DNA of 64,000 nucleotides. It comes from Pseudomonas sp. G2-4 (GTDB taxonomy: Bacteria > Pseudomonadota > Gammaproteobacteria > Pseudomonadales > Pseudomonadaceae). This document shows positions 57,452 through 64,000 of this stretch, one piece after another. The translations under genes and the position numbers were made by a program. A model generated the notes under the pieces. That model was not told the DNA's origin. It saw only the letters and a list, made by a program, of their open reading frames with translations, and made no database searches. Position 1 is the stretch's first letter. Each line of letters starts with the position of its first letter. The stretch lies in contig NZ_CP125957.1 of NCBI RefSeq assembly GCF_030064125.1, positions 4,216,001 to 4,280,000 of the forward strand, in the 5' to 3' direction.

Positions 57452-58300
57452 TCATTTGAACTCAACAGGAAAACCAATCGCCGGCGACGGCAGGTCCACG
57501 CCGAACCACTGCTTGAACGATGCGGCGTAGGTGGGGAATTCCACGCCGGTCATGGCTTCATGCAAGGTGGTGTTGACGAAGTTCAGCCAGTCCTGATCGC
57601 CGCGCTTGACCGCGCAGGCATAGGTTTGCGGGCTCCAGGCGTAGGCCGGGCTGCGATAACGGCCGGGGTTCTGCACCATCAGGTATTTGACCGAGGACTG
57701 ATCGGTGGCGGCAGCATCGGCGCGACCGGAGTTCACCGCCTGGTACATCAGGTCAACGCTGTCGTACTGGTCGACCTTGGCCTTGGGCAAGGCCTGATGC
57801 ACCAACTCTTCGGCGTACACATTCTGCAGTACCGCCACGGTGACACCGTCGCCGCCGGCCTTGAGGTCTTCGATCTCCTTGTACTTGCTGTTGTTCGGTA
57901 GCAGCAGGCCAACGCCTTCGCGGTAGTACGGCAAGGTGAACGCCACCTGCTGGGCGCGGCTGGCGGTGACGGTGATGAACTGGCAGCTCATGTCGACCTT
58001 GTCGGTCAGCAGGTTGGGAATCCGCGCATCGGAAGACTGCACCACGAACTCGACTTTCTCAGGATCATTGAACAGCCCCTTGGCGACCATCCGTGCGATG
58101 TCGATATCAAAACCCTGCAACTTGCCATCCGCTCCCTGGAAGTGCCACGGCGCATTGGTACTGCCCGTGCCCACGATCAATTTCCCACGTTGCAGCACGC
58201 TATCGAGCTTGCTGTCGGCCGCCTGGGCGACACCCACGGCAGCCGTCGTGGCCGCGAAGAGAAAAACACACGCTTTGAACAAGGATGGTCGGCGTTGCAT
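57452..58300 (-). CDS. ABC transporter substrate-binding protein (candidate D-glucosaminate/amino acid)
   Basis: 282 aa from the ATG at 58300, with GGAG 8 bases upstream; this excludes a GTG three codons earlier. A signal peptide (about 1-25, ending GVAQAAD) precedes a periplasmic binding fold with LQRGKLIVGTGSTNAPWHF, GFDIDIARMVAKGLF and VDMSCQFITVTASRAQQVAFTLPYY. The ligand is a polar amino acid or amino sugar acid. Linked lyase and kdgK genes favour D-glucosaminate. Confidence 0.92.
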   Translation of the reverse strand: MQRRPSLFKACVFLFAATTAAVGVAQAADSKLDSVLQRGKLIVGTGSTNAPWHFQGADGKLQGFDIDIARMVAKGLFNDPEKVEFVVQSSDARIPNLLTDKVDMSCQFITVTASRAQQVAFTLPYYREGVGLLLPNNSKYKEIEDLKAGGDGVTVAVLQNVYAEELVHQALPKAKVDQYDSVDLMYQAVNSGRADAAATDQSSVKYLMVQNPGRYRSPAYAWSPQTYACAVKRGDQDWLNFVNTTLHEAMTGVEFPTYAASFKQWFGVDLPSPAIGFPVEFK

Positions 58301-58324
58301 GGCAAGCACTCCAGGATGAGTTTA

Positions 58325-58362
58325 TTCCGCTATACCGGAACATGGTATGTAACAACGGAATA
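58325..58362. promoter_or_regulatory. Candidate IclR-type operator upstream of the ABC transporter operon
   Basis: TTCCG (58325-58329) and CGGAA (58336-58340) form an inverted repeat with a 6-base spacer. A further CGGAATA half (58356-58362) mirrors the initial TATTCCG. It lies 25-62 bp before the binding-protein start. IclR proteins bind such TTCC/GGAA palindromes, so control by the regulator at 53918 is inferred. Confidence 0.45.
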
Positions 58363-58574
58363 GACAGCAGAAAGTGTGCCACAGAGTTCAGGCCCATGGG
58401 CAGGGAAAATGGAAAGTTAAGGAAATCAGGGAGATGAGAAAAACAGACCCGCGGACGCCGGCGCTCGCACGTGAATGCTGTTGCTACCGTTAGCTACGAC
58501 GCACGGGTAATAAGGCCCCAAACCGGGTACTCGCGCACCGAAACGGAGCCACTCTGGAGTTGTAAATGGATACC

Positions 58575-58664
58575 TGTGGGAGCGAGCTTGCTCGCGATAG
58601 CTGTGGATCAGTCAATGTTGATGTTGAATGACCTGACGCTATCGCGAGCAAGCTCGCTCCCACA
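58575..58664. repeat. REP pair (class 1)
   Basis: TGTGGGAGCGAGCTTGCTCG and inverted copy around a 40-base spacer. With the operator above, this accounts for most of the 386 bp between the ABC operon and the small secreted protein gene; the remaining sequence shows no gene. Confidence 0.9.
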
Positions 58665-58686
58665 ATTGTTCGGCGGTGTGCCTGGC

Positions 58687-59028
58687 CTATTTGCGCTTGT
58701 AACTCTTGCTGCCGCCAGGCGTGAGGCAATAGACCCCACCCCGCGGACCGACGCAGTAATTGCCACTGCCGCACTGGCAACCGTCGGATGATTTGAGCAA
58801 CGACTGCGGCCGAGCCTCATTGCGAAGCCCCAGCACAGCAGAGCAGGATTTCTTCGAAGCGCTGATGGAGCCGTCATTACACAGGAAGGTATCGCCGTCA
58901 CACCCGGCAATACCGCCCTTGCGCCCGGAACACGGTTGATTGGCGGCGATGGCTGAAGTACCCAAGGCCAACAACAGGATCGCGACACAGGTGCGAAGTA
59001 AAGCGGACGTTCCGTGACAGAGGTTCAT
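58687..59028 (-). CDS. Small secreted cysteine-rich protein, unknown function
   Basis: 113 aa. A signal peptide (about 1-29, CVAILLLALGTSAIAA) leads to a mature domain of about 84 residues with 8 cysteines, probably disulfide-bonded in the periplasm or outside. Segments such as GGIAGCDGDTFLCNDGSISASKKSC and GCQCGSGNYCVGPRGGVYCL contain paired Cys. The tail is basic (SKSYKRK). No known family is recognised. It appears to be monocistronic, with a promoter in the space after the antitoxin-toxin unit. Confidence 0.75.
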   Translation of the reverse strand: MNLCHGTSALLRTCVAILLLALGTSAIAANQPCSGRKGGIAGCDGDTFLCNDGSISASKKSCSAVLGLRNEARPQSLLKSSDGCQCGSGNYCVGPRGGVYCLTPGGSKSYKRK

Positions 59029-59106
59029 GACAGCTTCCTGGCTGATAGATGGCTCTATGCTAGCACTGGAAAGAGTTCCACAAATGCTATCGGGTAAATT
59101 TGACCA

Positions 59107-59389
59107 TTACCGCTTGGCTGCCTCGTCATAAACCTGGCCGCGCTCGCGCTTACCCACTGCAATCACCGTGACGACCAGCACATCATCTACCACGCGGTAA
59201 ACCAGTCGATAACCCGCACTGCGCAGCTTGATTTTATAAGCGTTGCCCAACCCGGCGAGACGGTCGGCCGGAACATGCGGATTCACCAGTCGCTCTACAA
59301 GCTTTTTTTTGAATTGCTCCCTGAGTGTTGCCCCCCAATTTCTGCCATTCCTTCCATGCCTTATCGGAAAACTCCAACTCATAGGTCAT
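59107..59389 (-). pseudogene. RelE-family toxin, frameshifted in a G6 tract
   Basis: The expected start is the ATG at 59389 (MTYELEFSDKAWKEWQKLG), a good RelE N-terminus, which runs out of frame after a run of six G (complement of 59332-59337). The rest of the toxin (ATLREQFKKKLVERL, KIKLRSAGYRLVYRVVDDVLVVTVIAVGKRERGQVY) is in another frame. Removing one G joins the two into a normal toxin of about 93 aa. A second ATG at 59382 overlaps the antitoxin stop (ATGA) and is in frame with the downstream part, but gives an unrelated N-terminus (MSWSFPIRHG). It is either inactivated, a sequencing error, or slippage-controlled. Confidence 0.8.
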
Positions 59390-59627
59390 CGAGAGAAACC
59401 TTGATCGTTGGATCGTTTTCACGCTCGCGGCAAAGAGCAGCCAACTCCATGTCCTCAAGCCGGTCCATCATGGCTTCATATTCCCTGGCAGGGACGCAAT
59501 AGAACGCGGGCTCATTACGATTGAGGATCGCTACAGATAATCCTCCACCGGCAGCAACGGTGCCCATTGGGTTTTTCTTGAGCTCAGAAATGCTGGCGAC
59601 TACTTGGGAAAGCACGATATGTGTCAT
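59379..59627 (-). CDS. Phd/YefM-type antitoxin
   Basis: 82 aa. An N-terminal DNA-binding part (THIVLSQVVASISELKKNPMGTV) with the AVLNRN-like segment SVAILNRNEPAFYCVPAREYEAMMDRLED of Phd/YefM antitoxins, then an acidic toxin-binding tail (DPTIKVSLDDL). Its stop overlaps the toxin start by 11 bp. It still looks intact although the toxin frame is broken. Confidence 0.9.
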   Translation of the reverse strand: MTHIVLSQVVASISELKKNPMGTVAAGGGLSVAILNRNEPAFYCVPAREYEAMMDRLEDMELAALCRERENDPTIKVSLDDL

Positions 59628-59640
59628 GAACCGAGTCCTT

Positions 59641-59648
59641 GAGTACTC
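59641..59648. promoter_or_regulatory. Possible toxin-antitoxin operator
   Basis: The palindrome GAGTACTC lies 14 bp before the antitoxin start within TTGAGTACTCTTAA, and another, AGCGCT, follows at 59652. Autorepression by the antitoxin is usual for this family; the site is a guess from symmetry. Confidence 0.3.
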
Positions 59649-59691
59649 TTAAGCGCTAAAAATAGCACTCTAAAACACCCCTTGGCACTGC

Positions 59692-61338
59692 TCAGCGCCC
59701 ACAAAACCTCACCCTCGACAACATCCGCAAATCCCCCTCGCGGTAATAGTCATCGCTCCAGCTGTCATCCACCGCCAGCGGCTTGACCTGTTTGAGGGCG
59801 AGTTTTTTCGCGAAATAGCGGAAGCGATAGTGCTCATAGAAACGCAGCAACTCCAACCCGTAACGGTCCGCCAGGTGGGTGTCGCCTTGGATGATCAGGT
59901 AGTTCTCGTCGTTACCGCTGCTGGCGGCGGCGCTCAGGTTGTGGCTGCCGCTGATGATGGTCGGCGTGTCGCTGGTGAAGTCGGTGACGATGGCTTTGGT
60001 GTGTACCAGCAGGTTGCCCTTCTGGCCTTTCATGTTTTCCCGCAACCAACCTTCCAGGCCGGTGTTGAGCAGCGCGGTGGCGGCGAATTCGGCGGTGCGA
60101 TCGGCATGGAAGCCGGTGATGCGGCTGGTGGTGTTTTGCAGGCCGTAGCGCAACACGTCGTCATTGGGCTGGCCGAGCAAGGCGTCGAGGATGCGCTCGG
60201 GCAAGACGAATGCGGTGACGAACAACAGGTCCTTTCGAGCCGCATTGATGATATCGACGAAACGGTCCAGATCGCCCTCTCCCGTGCGTGGCGAAAAACC
60301 GATGAACAACTGTTCGTCCGGGGCCATGGGATTGTTCTGATTGACCCATTCACGCGTGGCCCCGACGTCCTGCGGTACCGCCCAGATCTGCTCGAACACC
60401 TGGCGATAGCTGTCGCTCACCCGGGGATCGTCCAGTACATGAATCACATTGGCCTGGCGGTAAACGCCGTTGGCGGTGAAATTGGTACTGCCGCACAACA
60501 CCGCCTCCGGTTGTAACGCACCGCTGCCGTCGACCCTACTCAGTACGATGAACTTGTCGTGGAAGATGTTGTGGGTGACCCGCCCGCGCTTGTTGGCCGC
60601 GGGCAGTTTTTCGAGGTTGGCTTCGTTGCGCAGCGTGGTGTCGTCGCCTGGCTCGGCATGGTAAAGCACGCGCACTTGGGCGCCGCGAGCGTGAGCGGCA
60701 TTGACCGCGTCGACAATCACCGGCAATTCGTATTCATAAATGGCGACGTCCAGGGCCCAGTTGGCATCCAGCGCCCGGTCGATGAAACCGGTCAAGCGCC
60801 CCAGCAAACCATTTTCCAACCAACGGCGCGGGGCATCGGGCCAGTCATCGATAGACAGGTTTTTGTTGGCGCTAATCAACGCGTCCACTTCGGGAAACTT
60901 GCGCTGGAACGCCTGGCTGGCAGCCACGGCCCGATTGAATATCACCCGCTGGTTGGTCGGCTGACCGTCGTCGCTGGTGATCGTGACGGCCAGGGATTCC
61001 CCCAACTGCGGCGCATCGGGGCTGCCATAGGCCAAGTGCACGCGGTAGTGGATCGTCACGCCAGGGTTGACAGCGTAGTCGGCCCAGCGAAATTTCTGCA
61101 ACGGCGCCTTGTCGCTGGGGGTGGCGTGGAACTGGGGAAACGTGTGGGCCTTGTCGGGGAAGGTCAGGCTGTTGAACAGGAACAGCCAGGGTTTGTCGCC
61201 CTGCTGCTTCTCGATGGCAAAGCCCAGCAGGCCCTTGCGCCGGGGTTCGGCCAGGTCCATGGCGAGCAGCACGCCGTTGGTGCCGGCATAGGCCTTGACC
61301 CGAAAATCGTCCTGGGGATTGGTGACGAGTACGCGCAT
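59692..61338 (-). CDS. Phospholipase D-like protein
   Basis: 548 aa, no signal peptide. Two PLD-type half-sites can be seen. The first is FHDKFIVLSR (His260, Lys262), where the aspartate position is Ser267. The second is VHTKAIVTD (His446, Lys448, Asp453), followed by SGSHNLSAAA, a complete HKD motif. The N-terminal 170 residues look like a separate beta-rich domain. It could act as a phosphodiesterase on lipid or nucleic acid; the substrate is unknown. The partner effector genes expected for type VI secretion effectors are not present. Confidence 0.75.
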   Translation of the reverse strand: MRVLVTNPQDDFRVKAYAGTNGVLLAMDLAEPRRKGLLGFAIEKQQGDKPWLFLFNSLTFPDKAHTFPQFHATPSDKAPLQKFRWADYAVNPGVTIHYRVHLAYGSPDAPQLGESLAVTITSDDGQPTNQRVIFNRAVAASQAFQRKFPEVDALISANKNLSIDDWPDAPRRWLENGLLGRLTGFIDRALDANWALDVAIYEYELPVIVDAVNAAHARGAQVRVLYHAEPGDDTTLRNEANLEKLPAANKRGRVTHNIFHDKFIVLSRVDGSGALQPEAVLCGSTNFTANGVYRQANVIHVLDDPRVSDSYRQVFEQIWAVPQDVGATREWVNQNNPMAPDEQLFIGFSPRTGEGDLDRFVDIINAARKDLLFVTAFVLPERILDALLGQPNDDVLRYGLQNTTSRITGFHADRTAEFAATALLNTGLEGWLRENMKGQKGNLLVHTKAIVTDFTSDTPTIISGSHNLSAAASSGNDENYLIIQGDTHLADRYGLELLRFYEHYRFRYFAKKLALKQVKPLAVDDSWSDDYYREGDLRMLSRVRFCGR

Positions 61339-61420
61339 GGTTCACTCCTGTGACGGGCTGCCTGAGCATAGTGCAGTGATGCGGGTCAGGTGGGCAGGTC
61401 ATTGGAACCGAGTGGATGCC

Positions 61421-61509
61421 ATCGCGAGCAAGCTCGCTCCCACAGGGGACCGGGGTGTTCATCATTCATGTGTTCACAAAACCGTGTGGGAGCGAGCTTG
61501 CTCGCGATG
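61421..61509. repeat. REP pair (class 1)
   Basis: ATCGCGAGCAAGCTCGCTCCCAC and inverted copy around a 40-base spacer, between the cobaltochelatase VWA gene and the PLD-like gene. Confidence 0.9.
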
Positions 61510-61533
61510 GGGCCCTGACGGTCACAGAACCTT

Positions 61534-62139
61534 TCAATCAGCCTCATCGATATGCCGATACTCAGCCCCCAACCGCCCCGCCAACTGCCGGACCCGGCCC
61601 AGGCGAATCGGGCCGCGCTCGATGTCGATCAACAGGCACGGGCAATCCAGGGAGGGCAGTGACAGCCCCTCCTTCACGCGCCCATCAGTCATCACCAACA
61701 CCCGCTGTTGCTCCGCCGGGAAGCGTTTGCGACGTGCGGTCAACCAGCGTCCGGCCTCGTTCAGCGCCGCCAGCAACGGTGTACCGCCGCCAGCGCCGAG
61801 CCCATCGAGCCAATCCCGCAGCCCGGCTGAGGCCTTGAGCCCTTGCACTTGCCAAGTCGGGACTGAGCCGCTGGCGGTCAACAGCGCCAAGCGGGCGCGT
61901 TGCCGGTAAGCATCGTCGAACAGCTGCGCCAGCAGGCCCTTGCCATCGCTCAAGGCCCGATGGCGGCGAGTCGAGGCCGAGGCGTCGACGATCACCAGCC
62001 ACAGTTCATGAGCTGAACGCTGGCGGCTGTGGAAACGCAAGTCTTCCCATAGGCGTGGGCGCCCATTGAGCAGCGTGCCCGGCCAATTCACCGCACCGCT
62101 GGCCGCCGCTTTGCTCCGGCCCTGGCGTCCCTGCTCCAA
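61534..62139 (-). CDS. VWA-domain protein, ChlD-like chelatase subunit
   Basis: 201 aa from a TTG at 62139; the frame is open only about 66 bp further upstream and offers no ATG or GTG, so a TTG start behind AGGA is the best choice. A von Willebrand A domain with the MIDAS motif DASAS (in ELWLVIVDASASTRRHRAL), then GGGTPLLAALNEA and VLVMTDGRVKEG. It matches the C-terminal part of ChlD/BchD but lacks the AAA+ half. With chlI and cobN upstream it should complete an aerobic cobaltochelatase for cobalamin synthesis. Confidence 0.82.
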   Translation of the reverse strand: MEQGRQGRSKAAASGAVNWPGTLLNGRPRLWEDLRFHSRQRSAHELWLVIVDASASTRRHRALSDGKGLLAQLFDDAYRQRARLALLTASGSVPTWQVQGLKASAGLRDWLDGLGAGGGTPLLAALNEAGRWLTARRKRFPAEQQRVLVMTDGRVKEGLSLPSLDCPCLLIDIERGPIRLGRVRQLAGRLGAEYRHIDEAD

Positions 62140-62157
62140 TTGTCCTGCACGGGGTCT

Positions 62158-62193
62158 GGCATTCGCCCCCGCCGTTGAACGAGGGCGAATGCC
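62158..62193. repeat. Perfect inverted repeat between chlI and the VWA gene
   Basis: The 11-bp arms GGCATTCGCCC (62158-62168) and GGGCGAATGCC (62183-62193) enclose a 14-base loop, starting at the chlI stop codon and ending just before the VWA start. The hairpin may influence expression of the TTG-started gene. Confidence 0.65.
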
Positions 62194-63194
62194 TAGGGCT
62201 TTTTTGGCCAGCTCGGCACATCACGCCGGGCACCGGTGGGCAATGCCCGGGCCGGCAGGTCACCCCATTGGCCTTGGCCTTCGTTGGGCTTGGCGGTTTC
62301 ATTCGCAGCCGTTTGCGGCGCTTGGGACGACGCCGGTGCCGAGTGCCCGCGACGCCGATGGCGCAAGGCAAACTCGGCGACCGCATCGATGTCTTCATCG
62401 GCAATCCCATCCGCCCCGCGCCAGGCGGCATGGGCTCGGGCCGCCCGCAGCCAGACCAGGTCGGCGCGCAAGCCATCGACCCCGGCGGCAAAGCAGCGCT
62501 CGGTGATCTGCGCCAGCGCCCAATCATCCAAGGCAATTCCGGCCAACCGATTGCGCGCCTGTTGGCAGCGTTCACGCAGCTGCTGCTGGGCCGCCTCCCA
62601 CTGCGCGCAGAACGCCGCCGGATCACTGTCGAAATCCAACCGCCGGCGAATGATCTGCCCGCGCTCAGTCGGCGCGGTGTGACCGTCGAGGGCCACGTTC
62701 AAACCGAAACGATCGAGCAACTGCGGGCGCAGCTCGCCCTCTTCCGGGTTCATGGTGCCGATCAGCACAAAGCGCGCCGGATGCCGATGGGAAATGCCGT
62801 CACGCTCGATCAGGTTGGTACCGCTGGCGGCCACATCCAACAGCAGGTCCACCAGATGATCAGGCAACAGGTTCACTTCATCGACGTACAACACGCCACC
62901 GTCGGCCTTGGCCAGCACGCCGGGAGAGAACTGCGCGCGCCCTTCCCCCAGGGCCACGTCCAGATCAAGGGTGCCCACCAGCCGCTCTTCGGTGGCGCCC
63001 AGGGGCAAGGTGACGAACTGACCGCTGGCCAGCAGATCCGCCAGGCCCCGGGCCAAGGTGGACTTGGCCATGCCACGCGGGCCTTCGATCAGCACACCGC
63101 CGATTTTCGGATCGATCGCGGCCAGGCACAGGGCGAGCTTCAGGTCATCGGCGCCGACCACGGCGGAGAGCGGGAAATGGGGGGTGTGGGTCAT
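62193..63194 (-). CDS. chlI: Chelatase AAA+ subunit (ChlI/BchI-like)
   Basis: 333 aa. AAA+ ATPase with Walker A GPRGMAKSTLA, Walker B GGVLYVDEVNLL and sensor segment VLIGTMNPEEGELRPQLLDRFGLNV, typical of magnesium/cobalt chelatase ChlI. It powers metal insertion with CobN (large subunit) and the VWA protein. A short low-complexity tail (SQAPQTAANETAKPNEGQG) precedes the stop. Confidence 0.92.
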   Translation of the reverse strand: MTHTPHFPLSAVVGADDLKLALCLAAIDPKIGGVLIEGPRGMAKSTLARGLADLLASGQFVTLPLGATEERLVGTLDLDVALGEGRAQFSPGVLAKADGGVLYVDEVNLLPDHLVDLLLDVAASGTNLIERDGISHRHPARFVLIGTMNPEEGELRPQLLDRFGLNVALDGHTAPTERGQIIRRRLDFDSDPAAFCAQWEAAQQQLRERCQQARNRLAGIALDDWALAQITERCFAAGVDGLRADLVWLRAARAHAAWRGADGIADEDIDAVAEFALRHRRRGHSAPASSQAPQTAANETAKPNEGQGQWGDLPARALPTGARRDVPSWPKKP

Positions 63195-63227
63195 ATCGAA
63201 TGCCTAATGAATGTGCGAGGTTCTCCT

Positions 63228-63345
63228 GTGGCGAGGGAGCTTGCTCCCGCTGGGGCGCGAAGCGCCCCCCAGGACTTGAGGTCCCAACACCCTTCCAGAA
63301 TGACGACTGCTGCGCAGCCGAGCGGGAGCAAGCTCCCTCGCCACA
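63228..63345. repeat. REP pair (class 2)
   Basis: Inverted GTGGCGAGGGAGCTTGCTCC elements flank a long spacer that contains GGGGCGCGAAGCGCCCC. They separate cobN from chlI. Confidence 0.9.
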
Positions 63346-63368
63346 AGTGCACGTCTCCTGTCCGCATT

Positions 63369-64000
63369 TCAGCCATCCTCCTCGATGTCCAACAACAAAT
63401 TCTCCAACGCCTCGCGATACTCACCCGGCTCTTGCCACATCCCCCGCTGCTGCGCTTCAAGCATGCGCTCGGTCATGTCCCGCAGGGCGTCGGGGTTGTG
63501 CTGGCGGACGAAGTCCCGGGTGTCGGGGTCGAGCAGGTAGGCATCGGCCAGCAAAGCGTACTGGTGATCGTCGATCAGTTGCGTGGTGGCGTCGAAGGCG
63601 AACAGGTTGTCCACCGTCGCCGCCAATTCGAACGCGCCTTTATAGCCGTGACGCTTGACCCCGTCGATCCACTTCGGATTGGCCGCCCGGGAACGGATGA
63701 CGCGGTTGAGCTCTTCTTTCAACGTGCGGATCTTCGGCAGGTCCGGCTGGCTGTGATCGCCATGGTAACTGGCCGCAGTTTCGCCGCTGAGGGTCTCCAC
63801 CGCTGCCAGCATGCCGCCCTGGAACTGGTAATAGTCGTTGGAATCGAGCAGGTCGTGCTCACGGTTGTCCTGGTTCTGCAGCACCGCTTGCACCTGGCTC
63901 AGGCGTCGAGAGAACTGCTCCCGGGCGGCGGTGCCTTCATCGCTGCCGCCGTAAGCGTAGCCGCCCCAGTTCAGGTACACCTCGGCCAGGTCCTCGCGAC
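63369..64000 (-). CDS. cobN: Cobaltochelatase large subunit CobN (C-terminal part only)
   Basis: About 210 codons are visible; the gene starts beyond the right edge. The segment REDLAEVYLNWGGYAYGG, then HDLLDSNDYYQFQGGMLAAVETLSG, KEELNRVIRSRAANPKWIDGVKRHGYKGAFELAATVDNLFAFDATT and QHNPDALRDMTERMLEAQQRGMW match the conserved CobN C-terminus. CobN inserts cobalt into hydrogenobyrinate a,c-diamide in aerobic cobalamin synthesis. Confidence 0.95.
   Translation of the reverse strand, partial: REDLAEVYLNWGGYAYGGSDEGTAAREQFSRRLSQVQAVLQNQDNREHDLLDSNDYYQFQGGMLAAVETLSGETAASYHGDHSQPDLPKIRTLKEELNRVIRSRAANPKWIDGVKRHGYKGAFELAATVDNLFAFDATTQLIDDHQYALLADAYLLDPDTRDFVRQHNPDALRDMTERMLEAQQRGMWQEPGEYREALENLLLDIEEDG

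Noticed and set aside
62006..62626. 206-codon reverse frame overlapping chlI and the VWA gene
   Set aside because: It overlaps two genes with clear AAA+ and VWA motifs in other frames and encodes Arg/Pro-rich sequence without motifs.

Overview
The window looks like the chromosome of a Pseudomonas of the fluorescens group. Evidence is the high-GC codon use, the gacA-uvrC-pgsA-tRNA-Gly core block, and two families of short palindromic REP pairs (cores GAGCGAGCTTGCTCGCGA and GGGAGCTTGCTCCC) typical of that group. No plasmid, phage or CRISPR signature is visible.

Region 1 (1-26.2 kb) is a dedicated methylated-amine catabolic cluster, and is the most interesting part. The left forward operon carries dmmA-dmmB-dmmC-dmmD (dimethylamine monooxygenase), purU, tmm (trimethylamine monooxygenase), tdm (trimethylamine-N-oxide demethylase), an APC permease and folD. 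A central reverse operon carries gmaS-mgsA-mgsB-mgsC (gamma-glutamylmethylamide synthetase and N-methylglutamate synthase), followed on the same strand by amt. A divergent XRE-cupin regulator comes next, then a second forward operon: purU, folD and mgdABCD (N-methylglutamate dehydrogenase). Together these encode trimethylamine -> TMAO -> dimethylamine -> methylamine -> gamma-glutamylmethylamide -> N-methylglutamate -> glutamate. The methyl groups go to tetrahydrofolate and, through FolD and PurU, to formate. A 33-bp element made of two copies of a TTCCCAAYAGGAA-like half-site spaced 20 bp recurs in front of all three operons and of the regulator gene, which suggests one regulon. A soluble, cysteine-rich sensor histidine kinase (cut by the window start) is divergent from the dmm operon.

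Region 2 (26.2-35.4 kb) holds tRNA-Gly(GCC), pgsA, uvrC, gacA, a GNAT acetyltransferase and a nitrilase-family hydrolase. A DAHP synthase gene follows, preceded by an attenuator with two short aromatic-rich leader ORFs. Next are a three-module surface or Ig-like gene interrupted by an in-frame TAG, a P. fragi-type lipase without a signal peptide, and a parvulin.

Region 3 (35.4-51.5 kb) holds a YejABEF-type peptide ABC importer. A sigma-54 activator, a GntP permease behind a clear -24/-12 promoter, 3-hydroxybutyrate dehydrogenase and acetoacetate-CoA ligase form a ketone-body utilisation locus. After these come pilU, a PAS hybrid histidine kinase and a second parvulin.

Region 4 (51.6-64 kb) holds kdgK, a type III-fold PLP lyase (candidate D-glucosaminate ammonia-lyase), an IclR regulator, RidA and a polar amino-acid-type ABC importer. 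It also has a small secreted Cys-rich protein, a Phd/RelE-like toxin-antitoxin pair whose toxin is frameshifted in a G tract, a phospholipase D-like protein, and the cobaltochelatase genes VWA, chlI and cobN (cut by the window end). REP pairs occur about every 4-5 kb from 32 kb onward. In the amine cluster they occur only as one near-identical duplicated pair upstream of amt.
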